Assembly: GCA_001897995.1 (NCBI GenBank) | Contig: MKRV01000298.1 | Coordinates: forward strand, 1-60,719 | Origin: Alphaproteobacteria bacterium 65-37 | GTDB taxonomy: Bacteria; Pseudomonadota; Alphaproteobacteria; Reyranellales; Reyranellaceae | DNA length: 60,719 bases | Reading direction: 5' to 3' | Shown: positions 53,068 to 60,719 of the stretch, piece by piece | Layout: every line of letters starts with the position of its first letter | Position numbering within the stretch: the stretch's first letter is position 1 | Translations under genes and position numbers: made by a program | The notes under the pieces: model-generated | The model's database searches: none | Told to the model about the DNA's origin: nothing | The model's input: the letters and a program-made list of their open reading frames with translations, nothing else

Positions 53068-54291
53068 TCAGCCCTCCGCCGTCACGATGTCCCCGAACAG
53101 TTCCCAGCTTTCGCCCTTGAACCGGGCCAGCCGCATCGACTGGACAGGGTAGAAATCCGTCGGGCTGGTATCGACGGTGATGCCGGGCAGCAGCAGCGGG
53201 ACCCTGAGCGCGCGATGGCTGGCGGCCTGGCGCATCAGATTGGCCCGCGTGAGGTCGTCGCCGCATTTCCTCAAGGTTTCGTGCATCAGTGACGTAACGG
53301 CATAGGCGAAGACGTAGTTGGCGTCGGCCTGCACCGCAGCCGGCATCCACTTGGTCATCCAGGCCCGCCACACCTGCATCTCGGCATCGTCAGCCCACTG
53401 CGGATCGGTGGGATCCTTGAGATACTGCGCAGTGACGATGCTCTGGGCGTTGTCGAGGCCGGCCGGCCTCATCACCGTGCCGACCGAGGCCGACACGATG
53501 TTGAGGTAGTGAGCCGGCTTCCAGGCGAGGTCGGCTGCCTTGCGGATCGCCTGCGCCGCCGCCTTGGGCGTGGTCACGTTGAAGAAGACGTTGGCCCCGG
53601 AGGCCGCAAGCTGGATCATCTGGCTGTCGACGGTGGGATCGGCGACCTCGTAGGTCACGTGCTTCACGACCTTGCCAGCACTGGGGCCAAGCGCTTGCTT
53701 GAAACCTTCCCAGTAATCCTTTCCGTAATCGTCGTTCTGCATCAGCACGCCGATCCTGGGATCCTTCACGTTGGCCAGGATATGGCGGGCGTAGATCGCG
53801 CCTTCGGTGTGGTAGTCGGGCTGGAAGCCCATCGTCCACGGGAACTCCTTGGGCTTGCCCCACTTCGAGGCCGCCGAAGCGACGTAGAGCTGCGGCACCT
53901 TCTTCTGGTTGAGGTATTTGTGGATCGCCGTATTGCTCGGTGTGCCCAGGGTGTCGAACAGGCAGAGCACCTTCTCCTGCTCGACGAGCTGACGGATCAG
54001 TTCGACGGTCTTGGCCGGCGAGTAACCATCGTCGAGCGAGATGAACCTGATCCTGCGCCCATTGATGCCGCCCGCCTCGTTGACGCTCCTCCAGTAGGCG
54101 TCGATGCACTTGCCGATGATGCCGAGGCTCGAGGCCGGGCCGCTATAGGGGCCGGTGTGGCCGATCCTGATTTCGCTGTCGGACGCGCCGTCGTCGTATT
54201 TCTTCTCGGCCGACGCCCGCATCGCCTGCAGCCCCGCGATCGCCGATGCACCGGCCGCGAAACCACGCCCCACGAAATCACGCCGACGCAT
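53068..54291 (-). CDS. LIV-type ABC substrate-binding protein, array copy 4
   Basis: A 407-residue receptor. The signal region reads MRRRDFVGRGFAAGASAIAG, a Tat-like start with ATG, and the mature start is IRIGHTGPYSGPASSLG. It is the most diverged in the N-terminal ligand loop and residue choices (SLDDGYSP instead of TRDDGYNP), but retains VLMQNDDYGKDYW and LRKCGDDLTRAN. It follows copy 5 after a strong terminator. Confidence 0.9.
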   Translation of the reverse strand: MRRRDFVGRGFAAGASAIAGLQAMRASAEKKYDDGASDSEIRIGHTGPYSGPASSLGIIGKCIDAYWRSVNEAGGINGRRIRFISLDDGYSPAKTVELIRQLVEQEKVLCLFDTLGTPSNTAIHKYLNQKKVPQLYVASAASKWGKPKEFPWTMGFQPDYHTEGAIYARHILANVKDPRIGVLMQNDDYGKDYWEGFKQALGPSAGKVVKHVTYEVADPTVDSQMIQLAASGANVFFNVTTPKAAAQAIRKAADLAWKPAHYLNIVSASVGTVMRPAGLDNAQSIVTAQYLKDPTDPQWADDAEMQVWRAWMTKWMPAAVQADANYVFAYAVTSLMHETLRKCGDDLTRANLMRQAASHRALRVPLLLPGITVDTSPTDFYPVQSMRLARFKGESWELFGDIVTAEG

Positions 54292-54344
54292 ACGCCCTCT
54301 CCCCCGGAAGCAGAACCGGCGCGTGCTTGCCCATGAAATGAGGC

Positions 54345-54376
54345 AAAAAAGAGAAGGCCGCCTTGCGGCGGCCTTC
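54345..54376 (-). terminator. Intrinsic terminator after LIV receptor copy 5
   Basis: GAAGGCCGCC (54353-54362) and GGCGGCCTTC (54367-54376) pair perfectly around a 4-base loop; on the minus strand the stem is followed by TCTCTTTTTT. This lies 25 bases after the copy 5 stop and should end the transcript before copy 4. Confidence 0.88.
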
Positions 54377-54401
54377 GAAGCATTCTCTAGCCCTGCAGCT
54401 T

Positions 54402-55628
54402 TCAGGAGCCTTCGGCCGACATGACGTCGCCGAACAGATCCCAGGTCTCGCCCTTGAAGCGCGCGAGCTGCACCGACTGGATCGGGTAATAGTCACTCGG
54501 GCTGGTGTTGATGGTGATGCCGGGCAGAAGCAGCGGCAGCTTGTACTTCTGGAAGTTCGCCGCCTGGCGCATGACGTTCTCGCGCGTGAGCTCGTCGCCG
54601 CACTTCTTCAGGGTTTCATGCATCAGCGAGGCAACCGCAAAACCGAACACGTGGTTGGCGTCGGCCTTGTTGGAGCCCGGCATCCACTTGTCCATCCAGG
54701 CGACCCACGCCTTGAAGTCGTCGGTGTTCTCCCACTGCTTGTCCGTCGGGTCCTTGAGATACTGCGCCGTGATGATGCCCTGGCTGTTGTCCAGACCGGC
54801 GGGCTTCATCACCGAGCCGACCGACGCCGACACGTTGTTGAGATACTGCACCGGCTTCCAGCCGATATCGGCGGCCTTGCGGATCGCCTGGGCGGCCGCC
54901 TTGGGCGTGGCGATGTTGAAGAAGACGTTGGCCCCCGAGTCCTTGAGCTGGATCACCTGGCTGTCGACCGTGGGATCGGTGACCTCGAAGGTCACGTGCT
55001 TCACGACCTTGCCGCTGTCCTTGCCCAGCCCTTCCTTGAAGCCGTCCCAGTAGTCCTTGCCGTAGTCGTCGTTCTGCATCAGCACGCCGATCTTGGGATC
55101 CTTCACATTGGCCAGGATGTGCTTGGCGTAGATCACGCCCTCGGTGTGGTAGTCGGGCTGGAAGCCCATCGTCCACGGGAACTCCTTGGGCTTGCCCCAC
55201 TTCGAGGCGCCGGTCGCCACATAGAGCTGTGGCACCTTCTTCTGGTTCATGTACTTGTGGATGGCGGTGTTGTTGGCCGTGCCCAACGTGTTGAAGAGGC
55301 ACAGCACCTTCTCCTGCTCGACGAGCTGGCGCGTGAGCTCCACGATCTTCGCCGGGTTGTAGCCGTCGTCGAGTGTCAGGAACTTGATCTTGCGGCCATT
55401 GACGCCGCCCGCGTCGTTGACGCCCTTCCAGTAGGCTTCGAGCGTCTTGCCGATCTGCCCGTAGGACGATGCCGGGCCGCTATAGGGGCCGGTATGGCCG
55501 ACCTTGATCTCCGTGTCGCTCGCGCCATCGGAGTATTTCTTCTGGGCGCGAACGGCGGGTGCCGCCACGCTCATCATCGCGAGAGCGGACGCGCCGCCCA
55601 CGAAACCACGCCTATTCGTACGCACCAT
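54402..55628 (-). CDS. LIV-type ABC substrate-binding protein, array copy 5
   Basis: A 408-residue receptor nearest to the transporter genes. The Tat-type signal is NRRGFVGG, and the mature start IKVGHTGPYSGPASSYG; TLDDGYNPAK and VLMQNDDYGKDYW follow. The ATG is preceded by GGGAGG. It is the best candidate for the main receptor of the LivHMGF channel. A hairpin terminator lies between livM and this gene, so it probably also has its own promoter in the 90-base gap. Confidence 0.91.
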   Translation of the reverse strand: MVRTNRRGFVGGASALAMMSVAAPAVRAQKKYSDGASDTEIKVGHTGPYSGPASSYGQIGKTLEAYWKGVNDAGGVNGRKIKFLTLDDGYNPAKIVELTRQLVEQEKVLCLFNTLGTANNTAIHKYMNQKKVPQLYVATGASKWGKPKEFPWTMGFQPDYHTEGVIYAKHILANVKDPKIGVLMQNDDYGKDYWDGFKEGLGKDSGKVVKHVTFEVTDPTVDSQVIQLKDSGANVFFNIATPKAAAQAIRKAADIGWKPVQYLNNVSASVGSVMKPAGLDNSQGIITAQYLKDPTDKQWENTDDFKAWVAWMDKWMPGSNKADANHVFGFAVASLMHETLKKCGDELTRENVMRQAANFQKYKLPLLLPGITINTSPSDYYPIQSVQLARFKGETWDLFGDVMSAEGS

Positions 55629-55680
55629 TAACCTCCCTTGTTGACAGTCAAACCGGAATATTCACCCCAATTCCGGCCCA

Positions 55681-55706
55681 AAAGAAGGCCGCACGCGGCG
55701 GCCTTC
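55681..55706 (-). terminator. Intrinsic terminator after livM
   Basis: GAAGGCCGC (55684-55692) and GCGGCCTTC (55698-55706) form a 9-base stem; on the minus strand it is followed by TTTT. It lies 12 bases after the livM stop and nearly repeats the arm sequence of the terminator after copy 5. Confidence 0.8.
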
Positions 55707-55718
55707 CCGTCTCGGTTG

Positions 55719-56723
55719 TTACCGAGCACTCCGCATCTTGCGCCACGCCATGGCGACGCCGCCGGCAATTCCCATCGGCATCAGGTAGATAATGGCGATC
55801 AGCAGGACACCGAACACCGTATAGGCCGACAGATCGAACGGCAGGCCGAGATCGTTCTTCACGAACTGCGACAGGGCCTGCGCCGAATTGTCGACCAGCA
55901 CGTAGAAGATGCCGCCGATCACCGAGCCGGTCAGCGAGCCGATGCCGCCCACCACCAGGCCGATCAGGAACTTGATCGACAGGAAGATGTTGAAACTGTC
56001 GGGCGCCACGAAGGCGATGGCCGAGGCCGAGAGCGCGCCGGCAATGCCGGTATAGGCCGCGCTGATGCCGAAGGTGACGGTCTTGTAGAGGGCGGTGTCG
56101 ATCCCCATCGTGTCGGCTGCCATGTACTGGTCGCGGATCGCCATCATGGCGCGGCCGCTGCGGCTGTTCAGCATGTTGGCCGCCGCCCAGAACAGCACCA
56201 CCATCACGATCAGGCAGAAATAGTAGAGCCACTGGTCTTCAGTCAGCGGCAGGCCGAACGGCACCTCGGGCTTCATCAGGACGATGCCCTGAACGCCGCC
56301 GGTCAGGCCCTCCAGCCACTTGTATTTCAGGATCTGCGGCACTGCGAGGGCCAGCGCGAAGGTCGCGAGTGCCAGATAATGGCCCTCGAGCTTCAGGGCC
56401 GGCAGGCCGAAGAGATAGCCGACGATGAAGCAGACGATGGCCGCCGCAGGGATCGTCGCCCAATAGGGTACGTTCAACTGATCCATCAGGACGGCGGCCG
56501 TATAGGCCCCCACCGCATAGAAGGCGCCGTGGCCCAGCGAGAACTGGCCGTTGAAGCCCGTGAGCAGATTGAGCCCCAGCACCGCGATCGAGGCGATGAT
56601 CATGGTGCTGACCAGGAACAGCCGATAGTCCGACACGACATCCGGCAGGACGGGCTGCAGGAGTGGCACCACGAAGGCGAGGACGACGATGCCGAGAACC
56701 CATTTTTTCGACGCGCTGGCCAT
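55719..56723 (-). CDS. livM: LIV-type ABC permease LivM
   Basis: A 334-residue membrane permease with about nine helices and the LivM features LNLLTGFNGQFSLGHGAFYAVGAYTAA (in part: NGQFSLGHGAFYAVGAY) and GRAMMAIRDQYMAADTMGI (in part: AIRDQYMAADTMGI), the loop that touches the ATPase. It forms the channel with LivH, 3 bases upstream. It is the last transporter gene before the receptor array. Confidence 0.93.
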   Translation of the reverse strand: MASASKKWVLGIVVLAFVVPLLQPVLPDVVSDYRLFLVSTMIIASIAVLGLNLLTGFNGQFSLGHGAFYAVGAYTAAVLMDQLNVPYWATIPAAAIVCFIVGYLFGLPALKLEGHYLALATFALALAVPQILKYKWLEGLTGGVQGIVLMKPEVPFGLPLTEDQWLYYFCLIVMVVLFWAAANMLNSRSGRAMMAIRDQYMAADTMGIDTALYKTVTFGISAAYTGIAGALSASAIAFVAPDSFNIFLSIKFLIGLVVGGIGSLTGSVIGGIFYVLVDNSAQALSQFVKNDLGLPFDLSAYTVFGVLLIAIIYLMPMGIAGGVAMAWRKMRSAR

Positions 56724-56726
56724 TGC

Positions 56727-57632
56727 TCAGACCCTCTTCACGACGACGCGGCCGAACAGGCCGGCGGGTTTCACGGTCAGCACGAAGATGACGATGATCA
56801 GCGCAACGGTGAGTTTCTCGCCGTTGCCGATGATGTAGACGCCGGTCGCCTTCTCGATCTGGTTGCCGGCGTAGGCCACCATGTTCTCCAGGATGCCGAC
56901 GATGAAGCCGCCCGCCACCGCTCCCGCCGGGTTGGAAATGCCGCCCACCAGCGCGCTCGCGAAGGCGTAGAGCAGGATGCCCGCCATCATGTTGGGATCG
57001 AGGTAGACGATGTGCGCCACCATGATGCCGGCCACCGCACCGACCGAGGCCGCAAGCCCCCAGCCCAGCGCCAGCATCCAGTCGACGCGCACGCCGACCA
57101 GGCGCGCCATCTGCGGGTTCTGCGCCGCTGCACGCATCGCAAGCCCGAGCGGCGTGTAGCGGAAGAAGATGAACAGCAGGCCGAGCACGATCAGGGTCAC
57201 CATCACGACGCCGAGCTGGTGCGGGCCGATGACGCCAGCGATGCCGAAGCTCGATTTCGGGAAGGGCGACGGATACTCCTTGATCAGGTAGCTCCAGATC
57301 GCGCCGGCGACCGAATTGAAGATCGCCAGGAGGCCGATGAACACCACGATGATCGACAGAACAGGCGCATTGTGCAGCGGTCTCAGGATCAATCGTTCGA
57401 TCAGCACTCCCATCAGGAAGGAGATCGCGACCGCCAGCACGAAGGCCGCCCAGAAGCTCAAGCCCCAGGTCATCAGCTGCCAGCTGATGTAGGTCGAGAA
57501 CATCGCCATCTCGCCCTGAGCGAAATTGATGTGGTCGGTCGACACGTAGATCATGACCAGCGCCAGGGCGACGCAGGCATAGATCGCGCCGTTGGCCAGG
57601 CCCGAGGCGATCTGCTGGAGAAACTGTTCCAT
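56727..57632 (-). CDS. livH: LIV-type ABC permease LivH
   Basis: A 301-residue permease with the LivH start QQIASGLANGAIYACVALALVMIY (in part: GLANGAIYACVALAL), DHINFAQGEMAMF, and the coupling loop MRAAAQNPQMARLVGVRVDW (in part: AAQNPQMARLVGV). It partners LivM. The gene starts 9 bases after livF, in the same transcript. Confidence 0.94.
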   Translation of the reverse strand: MEQFLQQIASGLANGAIYACVALALVMIYVSTDHINFAQGEMAMFSTYISWQLMTWGLSFWAAFVLAVAISFLMGVLIERLILRPLHNAPVLSIIVVFIGLLAIFNSVAGAIWSYLIKEYPSPFPKSSFGIAGVIGPHQLGVVMVTLIVLGLLFIFFRYTPLGLAMRAAAQNPQMARLVGVRVDWMLALGWGLAASVGAVAGIMVAHIVYLDPNMMAGILLYAFASALVGGISNPAGAVAGGFIVGILENMVAYAGNQIEKATGVYIIGNGEKLTVALIIVIFVLTVKPAGLFGRVVVKRV

Positions 57633-57641
57633 GGGTGCGCC

Positions 57642-58354
<713 letters not shown>

Positions 58355-58355
<1 letters not shown>

Positions 58356-59143
58356 TACGCAGTCCCCAGATAGGCGCGGATCACTTCCGGATCGCGCTGC
58401 ACTTCCGCCGGCGTGCCGTCGGCGATCTTCTTGCCGAAGTCGATCGCCACCACCTTGTCCGAGACCGACATCACGAGGCTCATGTGATGCTCGACCAGGA
58501 GAACGGTGACGTGCTGAGTATCGCGCACCCGCTTGATCTGGCCCTTCAGGATCTCGATCTCGTCGTGATTGAGGCCGGCTGCCGGCTCGTCGAGCAGCAG
58601 CAGCTTGGGACTGGAGGCGAGCGCACGGGCAAGCTCGACCCGCTTGCGGATGGGAAACGGCAGCGGGCCCGCCAGGGCGTCCTTGAAGGGCATCAGGTCC
58701 ATGAACTCGACGAGTTCCATGGCCCGCTTGGTGATGCGCTCCTCCTCGCCCTTGACCTTGGGCAGACGCAGCGCGTTCTCAAAAAAAGAGGTCGTGCTTA
58801 CCGAATGGCAGCCGACCTTCACATTGTCGAGAACGGTCATCTTGTCGAACAGCGCCACGTTCTGGAACGTGCGGCCGATGCCGACATGGGGGATGTCGTG
58901 GCGCGGCCGTTTGAGGATCGACTTCCCCTCGAACAGCACGTCGCCGCTGTGAGGGGTGTAGAGCCTACTCAGGCAGTTGAAGAGCGTCGTCTTCCCGGCA
59001 CCATTGGGGCCGATCAAGCCGGCGATCTGGCCTGGAAAGACGTCGAAACTGACGCCATCGAGAGCGACGATTCCCCCGAAGCGGACGGAAACGTCACGAA
59101 CGCTCAAAAGTGCCGAGCCGCGGGATGAGGACGGTGCTGCCAT
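58355..59143 (-). CDS. livG: LIV-type ABC ATPase LivG
   Basis: A 262-residue ATPase with Walker A GPNGAGKTT, GIGRTFQNVALF, a LivG-style helical signature without LSGG (LPFPIRKRVELARALA), Walker B LLLLDEPAAGLNHDE and VLLVEHHMSLVMSVSD. The start MAAPSSSRG at 59143 gives a normal N-terminus; a start 12 codons earlier is possible. It is the first gene of the leftward transporter operon and divergent from the large EF-hand gene. Confidence 0.94.
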
Positions 59144-59404
59144 GATTGTGCCGGTTTCGTCTGTCGGCACGTTCCACACGCCGGCGGGACGAAATTACCC
59201 TTGCCTCCCAGATACTTGCGACCCTTCTTCGGAGTCATCTCGATGTTTCACGATGGCGCATCCCAATGTGCGACGCAACCCCAATGGAGGGCCGCCACGC
59301 TTTGGGCGCGATTGCGCCGCAGGATACCGCCGCCCTGCGGACGTTGACACCGAACGCATTGCAAACGATACGAAAACTCCCCTCCCAAGCGGGCCTTACC
59401 GCCA
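59144..59404. other. 261-bp divergent intergenic region
   Basis: Lies between livG (leftward) and the EF-hand gene (rightward), so promoters for both should be present. I see no palindrome or clear hexamer pair and no gene. Confidence 0.35.
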
Positions 59405-60562
59405 ATGCATCGTCTTTTCCGTCCGTCGCTTTTCCTTCTTACTGCAACCTGTCTCGCCGCCCCCGCCGCAGCCCAGCAGACACCGTCGCAGCCGCAGACG
59501 CCGCCCACGCAAGGGTGGCCCGCGAACAAGCCGCCGGCTGCCACGCCTCCCGCGGCAACGCCACCGGCTGCAGGTGCCACGCCTCCGGCGGCTGGCGCCA
59601 CCCCCCCGGCAGCAGGTGCCCCTGCTGCGCCGGCGCAGGCCGGTGCAACACCGCCGCCCATTCCGCTGCCCCAGTGGTTCATCGAGATCGACGTGAACAA
59701 GAAGGGCGAAGTCACGCGCGCGGATTTCCTCAAGTACCGCATGAAATCGTTCGAGCAGCTCGATACCGACAAGGACAACAAGCTGTCGCTCGACGAATTC
59801 CTCAAGGTCACCGAGCCGCCGCTGGCGCCGCCCGACGGGCCGAACGTGCCGCCCATCGAAGAGCGCAAGACACGGGCGCGCGCCGAATTCCAGAACCTCG
59901 ACACCAACCGCGACGGCTTCGTCGAGCGCGCCGAGGCGGAAGCCCTGGTCCATTCGGAGTTCAACAACTACGACACCGACCGCGACAACAAGATCACGGA
60001 GCCTGAGGTTCGCCTCATCATCCAGCGGTCGTTGCAGCGTGACGCCCAGGAACGCCAACAGGCGGAGGCGCGTCGCCGCCAGGGCCTGATGACGCTGAAC
60101 GAGTTCATCGACATGCAGATGCGCTCGGCCGACCAGCTCGACAAGAACAACGACGGCAAGGTCAATCAGCAGGAATACCTCGTGATGGCCGGCCCGGCCG
60201 ATGGCCCGCAGGCCAAGAACCTGCTGCCGTTCGACCTGCGCAAGCAGATCGCGCTGCGCAAGTTCGCCGAGATCGACCTCAACAAGGATGGCCAGCTCGA
60301 CCGCGTCGAGCTGACGGCCTACGCCCTGAAGCAGTTCCTGGAAATCGACGGCAACAAGGACCGCTTCCTGAGCGAAGACGAGTTCAAGAAGGCGCAGGAA
60401 GCGGAGGCCGCCAAGGTCCGCGCCCTGATCCAGACGCTTCAACCGGCCCAGCCGGCGCAGCCGCGTCCGGCTCAGCCCCGCGGCGGCCAGCCCGCCCCGG
60501 CGCCGGCTCCCGCCGCTCCGGCACCTGGCCTGGCTCCCGGACTGCCGCAAGGCACGCGCTAA
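59405..60562 (+). CDS. Secreted EF-hand protein with seven calcium loops and Pro/Ala repeats
   Basis: A 385-residue protein with a signal peptide (MHRLFRPSLFLLTATCLAAPAAAQ). Next comes a linker with ATPPAAG-type heptad repeats (residues about 46-75), then EF-hand loops DVNKKGEVTRAD, DTDKDNKLSLDE, DTNRDGFVERAE, DTDRDNKITEPE, DKNNDGKVNQQE, DLNKDGQLDRVE and DGNKDRFLSEDE. The C-terminus is again proline/alanine-rich. It is probably a calcium-binding envelope or extracellular protein, flexible at both ends. It is a relative of the smaller protein at 47.7 kb. Confidence 0.87.
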   Translation: MHRLFRPSLFLLTATCLAAPAAAQQTPSQPQTPPTQGWPANKPPAATPPAATPPAAGATPPAAGATPPAAGAPAAPAQAGATPPPIPLPQWFIEIDVNKKGEVTRADFLKYRMKSFEQLDTDKDNKLSLDEFLKVTEPPLAPPDGPNVPPIEERKTRARAEFQNLDTNRDGFVERAEAEALVHSEFNNYDTDRDNKITEPEVRLIIQRSLQRDAQERQQAEARRRQGLMTLNEFIDMQMRSADQLDKNNDGKVNQQEYLVMAGPADGPQAKNLLPFDLRKQIALRKFAEIDLNKDGQLDRVELTAYALKQFLEIDGNKDRFLSEDEFKKAQEAEAAKVRALIQTLQPAQPAQPRPAQPRGGQPAPAPAPAAPAPGLAPGLPQGTR

Positions 60563-60622
60563 GCGACCTGCGGATAATCCTCACCCCGGCGGCTTTGCAC
60601 TATCGCCGCCTTCTCTCTTTCT

Positions 60623-60644
60623 CCTCTCCCCCTTGGGGGAGAGG
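60623..60644. repeat. Palindromic GC-rich intergenic repeat
   Basis: CCTCTCCCCC and GGGGGAGAGG pair perfectly around a TT loop, 60 bases after the EF-hand stop. Flanking GGGTGAGGGGG and CCCTCACCTCCCCC can form an outer stem. The sequence is of the kind dispersed in intergenic regions of many alphaproteobacteria, and resembles the hairpins at 31697 and 35164. It could also end the EF-hand transcript. Confidence 0.65.
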
Positions 60645-60704
60645 CTGGGTGAGGGGGACTTCTCCACCCGCACACCTTTTCCGTCTCGCATACCCTCACC
60701 TCCC

Positions 60705-60719
60705 CCATGCTTCGCATGG
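60705..60719. repeat. Short hairpin at the window edge
   Basis: CCATGC (60705-60710) and GCATGG (60714-60719) with a TTC loop. It adjoins the larger palindromic repeat and runs to the end of the window, so its full extent is not visible. Confidence 0.4.

Noticed and set aside
48225..55628. Assembly artefact as the cause of the five similar receptor genes
   Set aside because: The copies differ throughout (signals, ligand loops, start codons, flanking terminators), so they are true paralogues and not a collapsed or repeated assembly segment.
59541..59630. CRISPR-like repeats
   Set aside because: The repeats are short, imperfect and in frame, and encode ATPPAAG-type heptads in a secreted protein; there are no unique spacers or cas genes.

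Overview
The window reads as chromosomal DNA of a GC-rich alphaproteobacterium. The C4-type 5-aminolevulinate synthase, the many solute-binding proteins with Sec or twin-arginine signals, and the tight ATGA/GTGA gene overlaps all fit this. The gene mix (NIPSNAP, Bug receptor, multiple LIV-type binding proteins, EF-hand exoproteins) resembles Reyranella or other Rhodospirillales/Hyphomicrobiales, but the genus is a guess. I see no rRNA, tRNA, CRISPR array, IS element, integrase or phage gene. Composition looks even throughout, so this looks like ordinary chromosome rather than an island.

Left part (1-16.8 kb). A NIPSNAP protein and a small membrane protein precede a long leftward block. In transcription order this block is a Tat-type sulfatase, a DUF333 lipoprotein-like protein, a MoxR ATPase, DUF58, DUF4381, two VWA-type membrane proteins (BatA/BatB), a TPR protein (BatC-like), BatD and a CPA2-type antiporter. 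From DUF333 to BatD the genes mostly overlap or nearly touch, so this is very probably one MoxR/Bat operon for envelope stress. The second VWA protein has lost its metal-site motif. A DUF3300/DUF2950 pair, a DHA2 efflux pump, an acyl-CoA synthetase-like enzyme and a DUF1345 membrane protein follow.

Middle part (17-35.2 kb): pyrE; a peptide-type ABC cassette with binding protein, two permeases and a zinc deacylase but no ATPase; a Bug receptor-VOC-SDR operon behind a duplicated LacI-like operator; and a complete leftward peptide ABC transporter (binding protein, two permeases, two ATPases) followed by an M20 amidohydrolase and a zinc-ribbon protein. Divergent from it is a class III aminotransferase. 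Together these genes suggest uptake and breakdown of peptides or acylated amino acids.

Right part (35.2-60.7 kb): two tandem small membrane paralogues; hemA; a MocR-type regulator divergent from a DMT exporter; an MFS transporter; small enzymes (NTF2-like, methyltransferase, GST); a nicotinate phosphoribosyltransferase; class II DAHP synthase; glutathione reductase; and an EF-hand exoprotein. Then comes a leftward LIV-type ABC locus, livG-livF-livH-livM followed by five paralogous binding proteins, interrupted by one rightward GST. A seven-EF-hand secreted protein and palindromic GC-rich repeats close the window.

Nothing here is clearly a new defence or mobile system. The most interesting points are the five-receptor LIV array, the degenerate BatB metal site in a sulfatase-headed MoxR operon, the duplicated operator before the Bug gene, the 13-nt repeats across the pyrE stop, and a small membrane gene pair whose first ribosome site lies inside a terminator-like hairpin.
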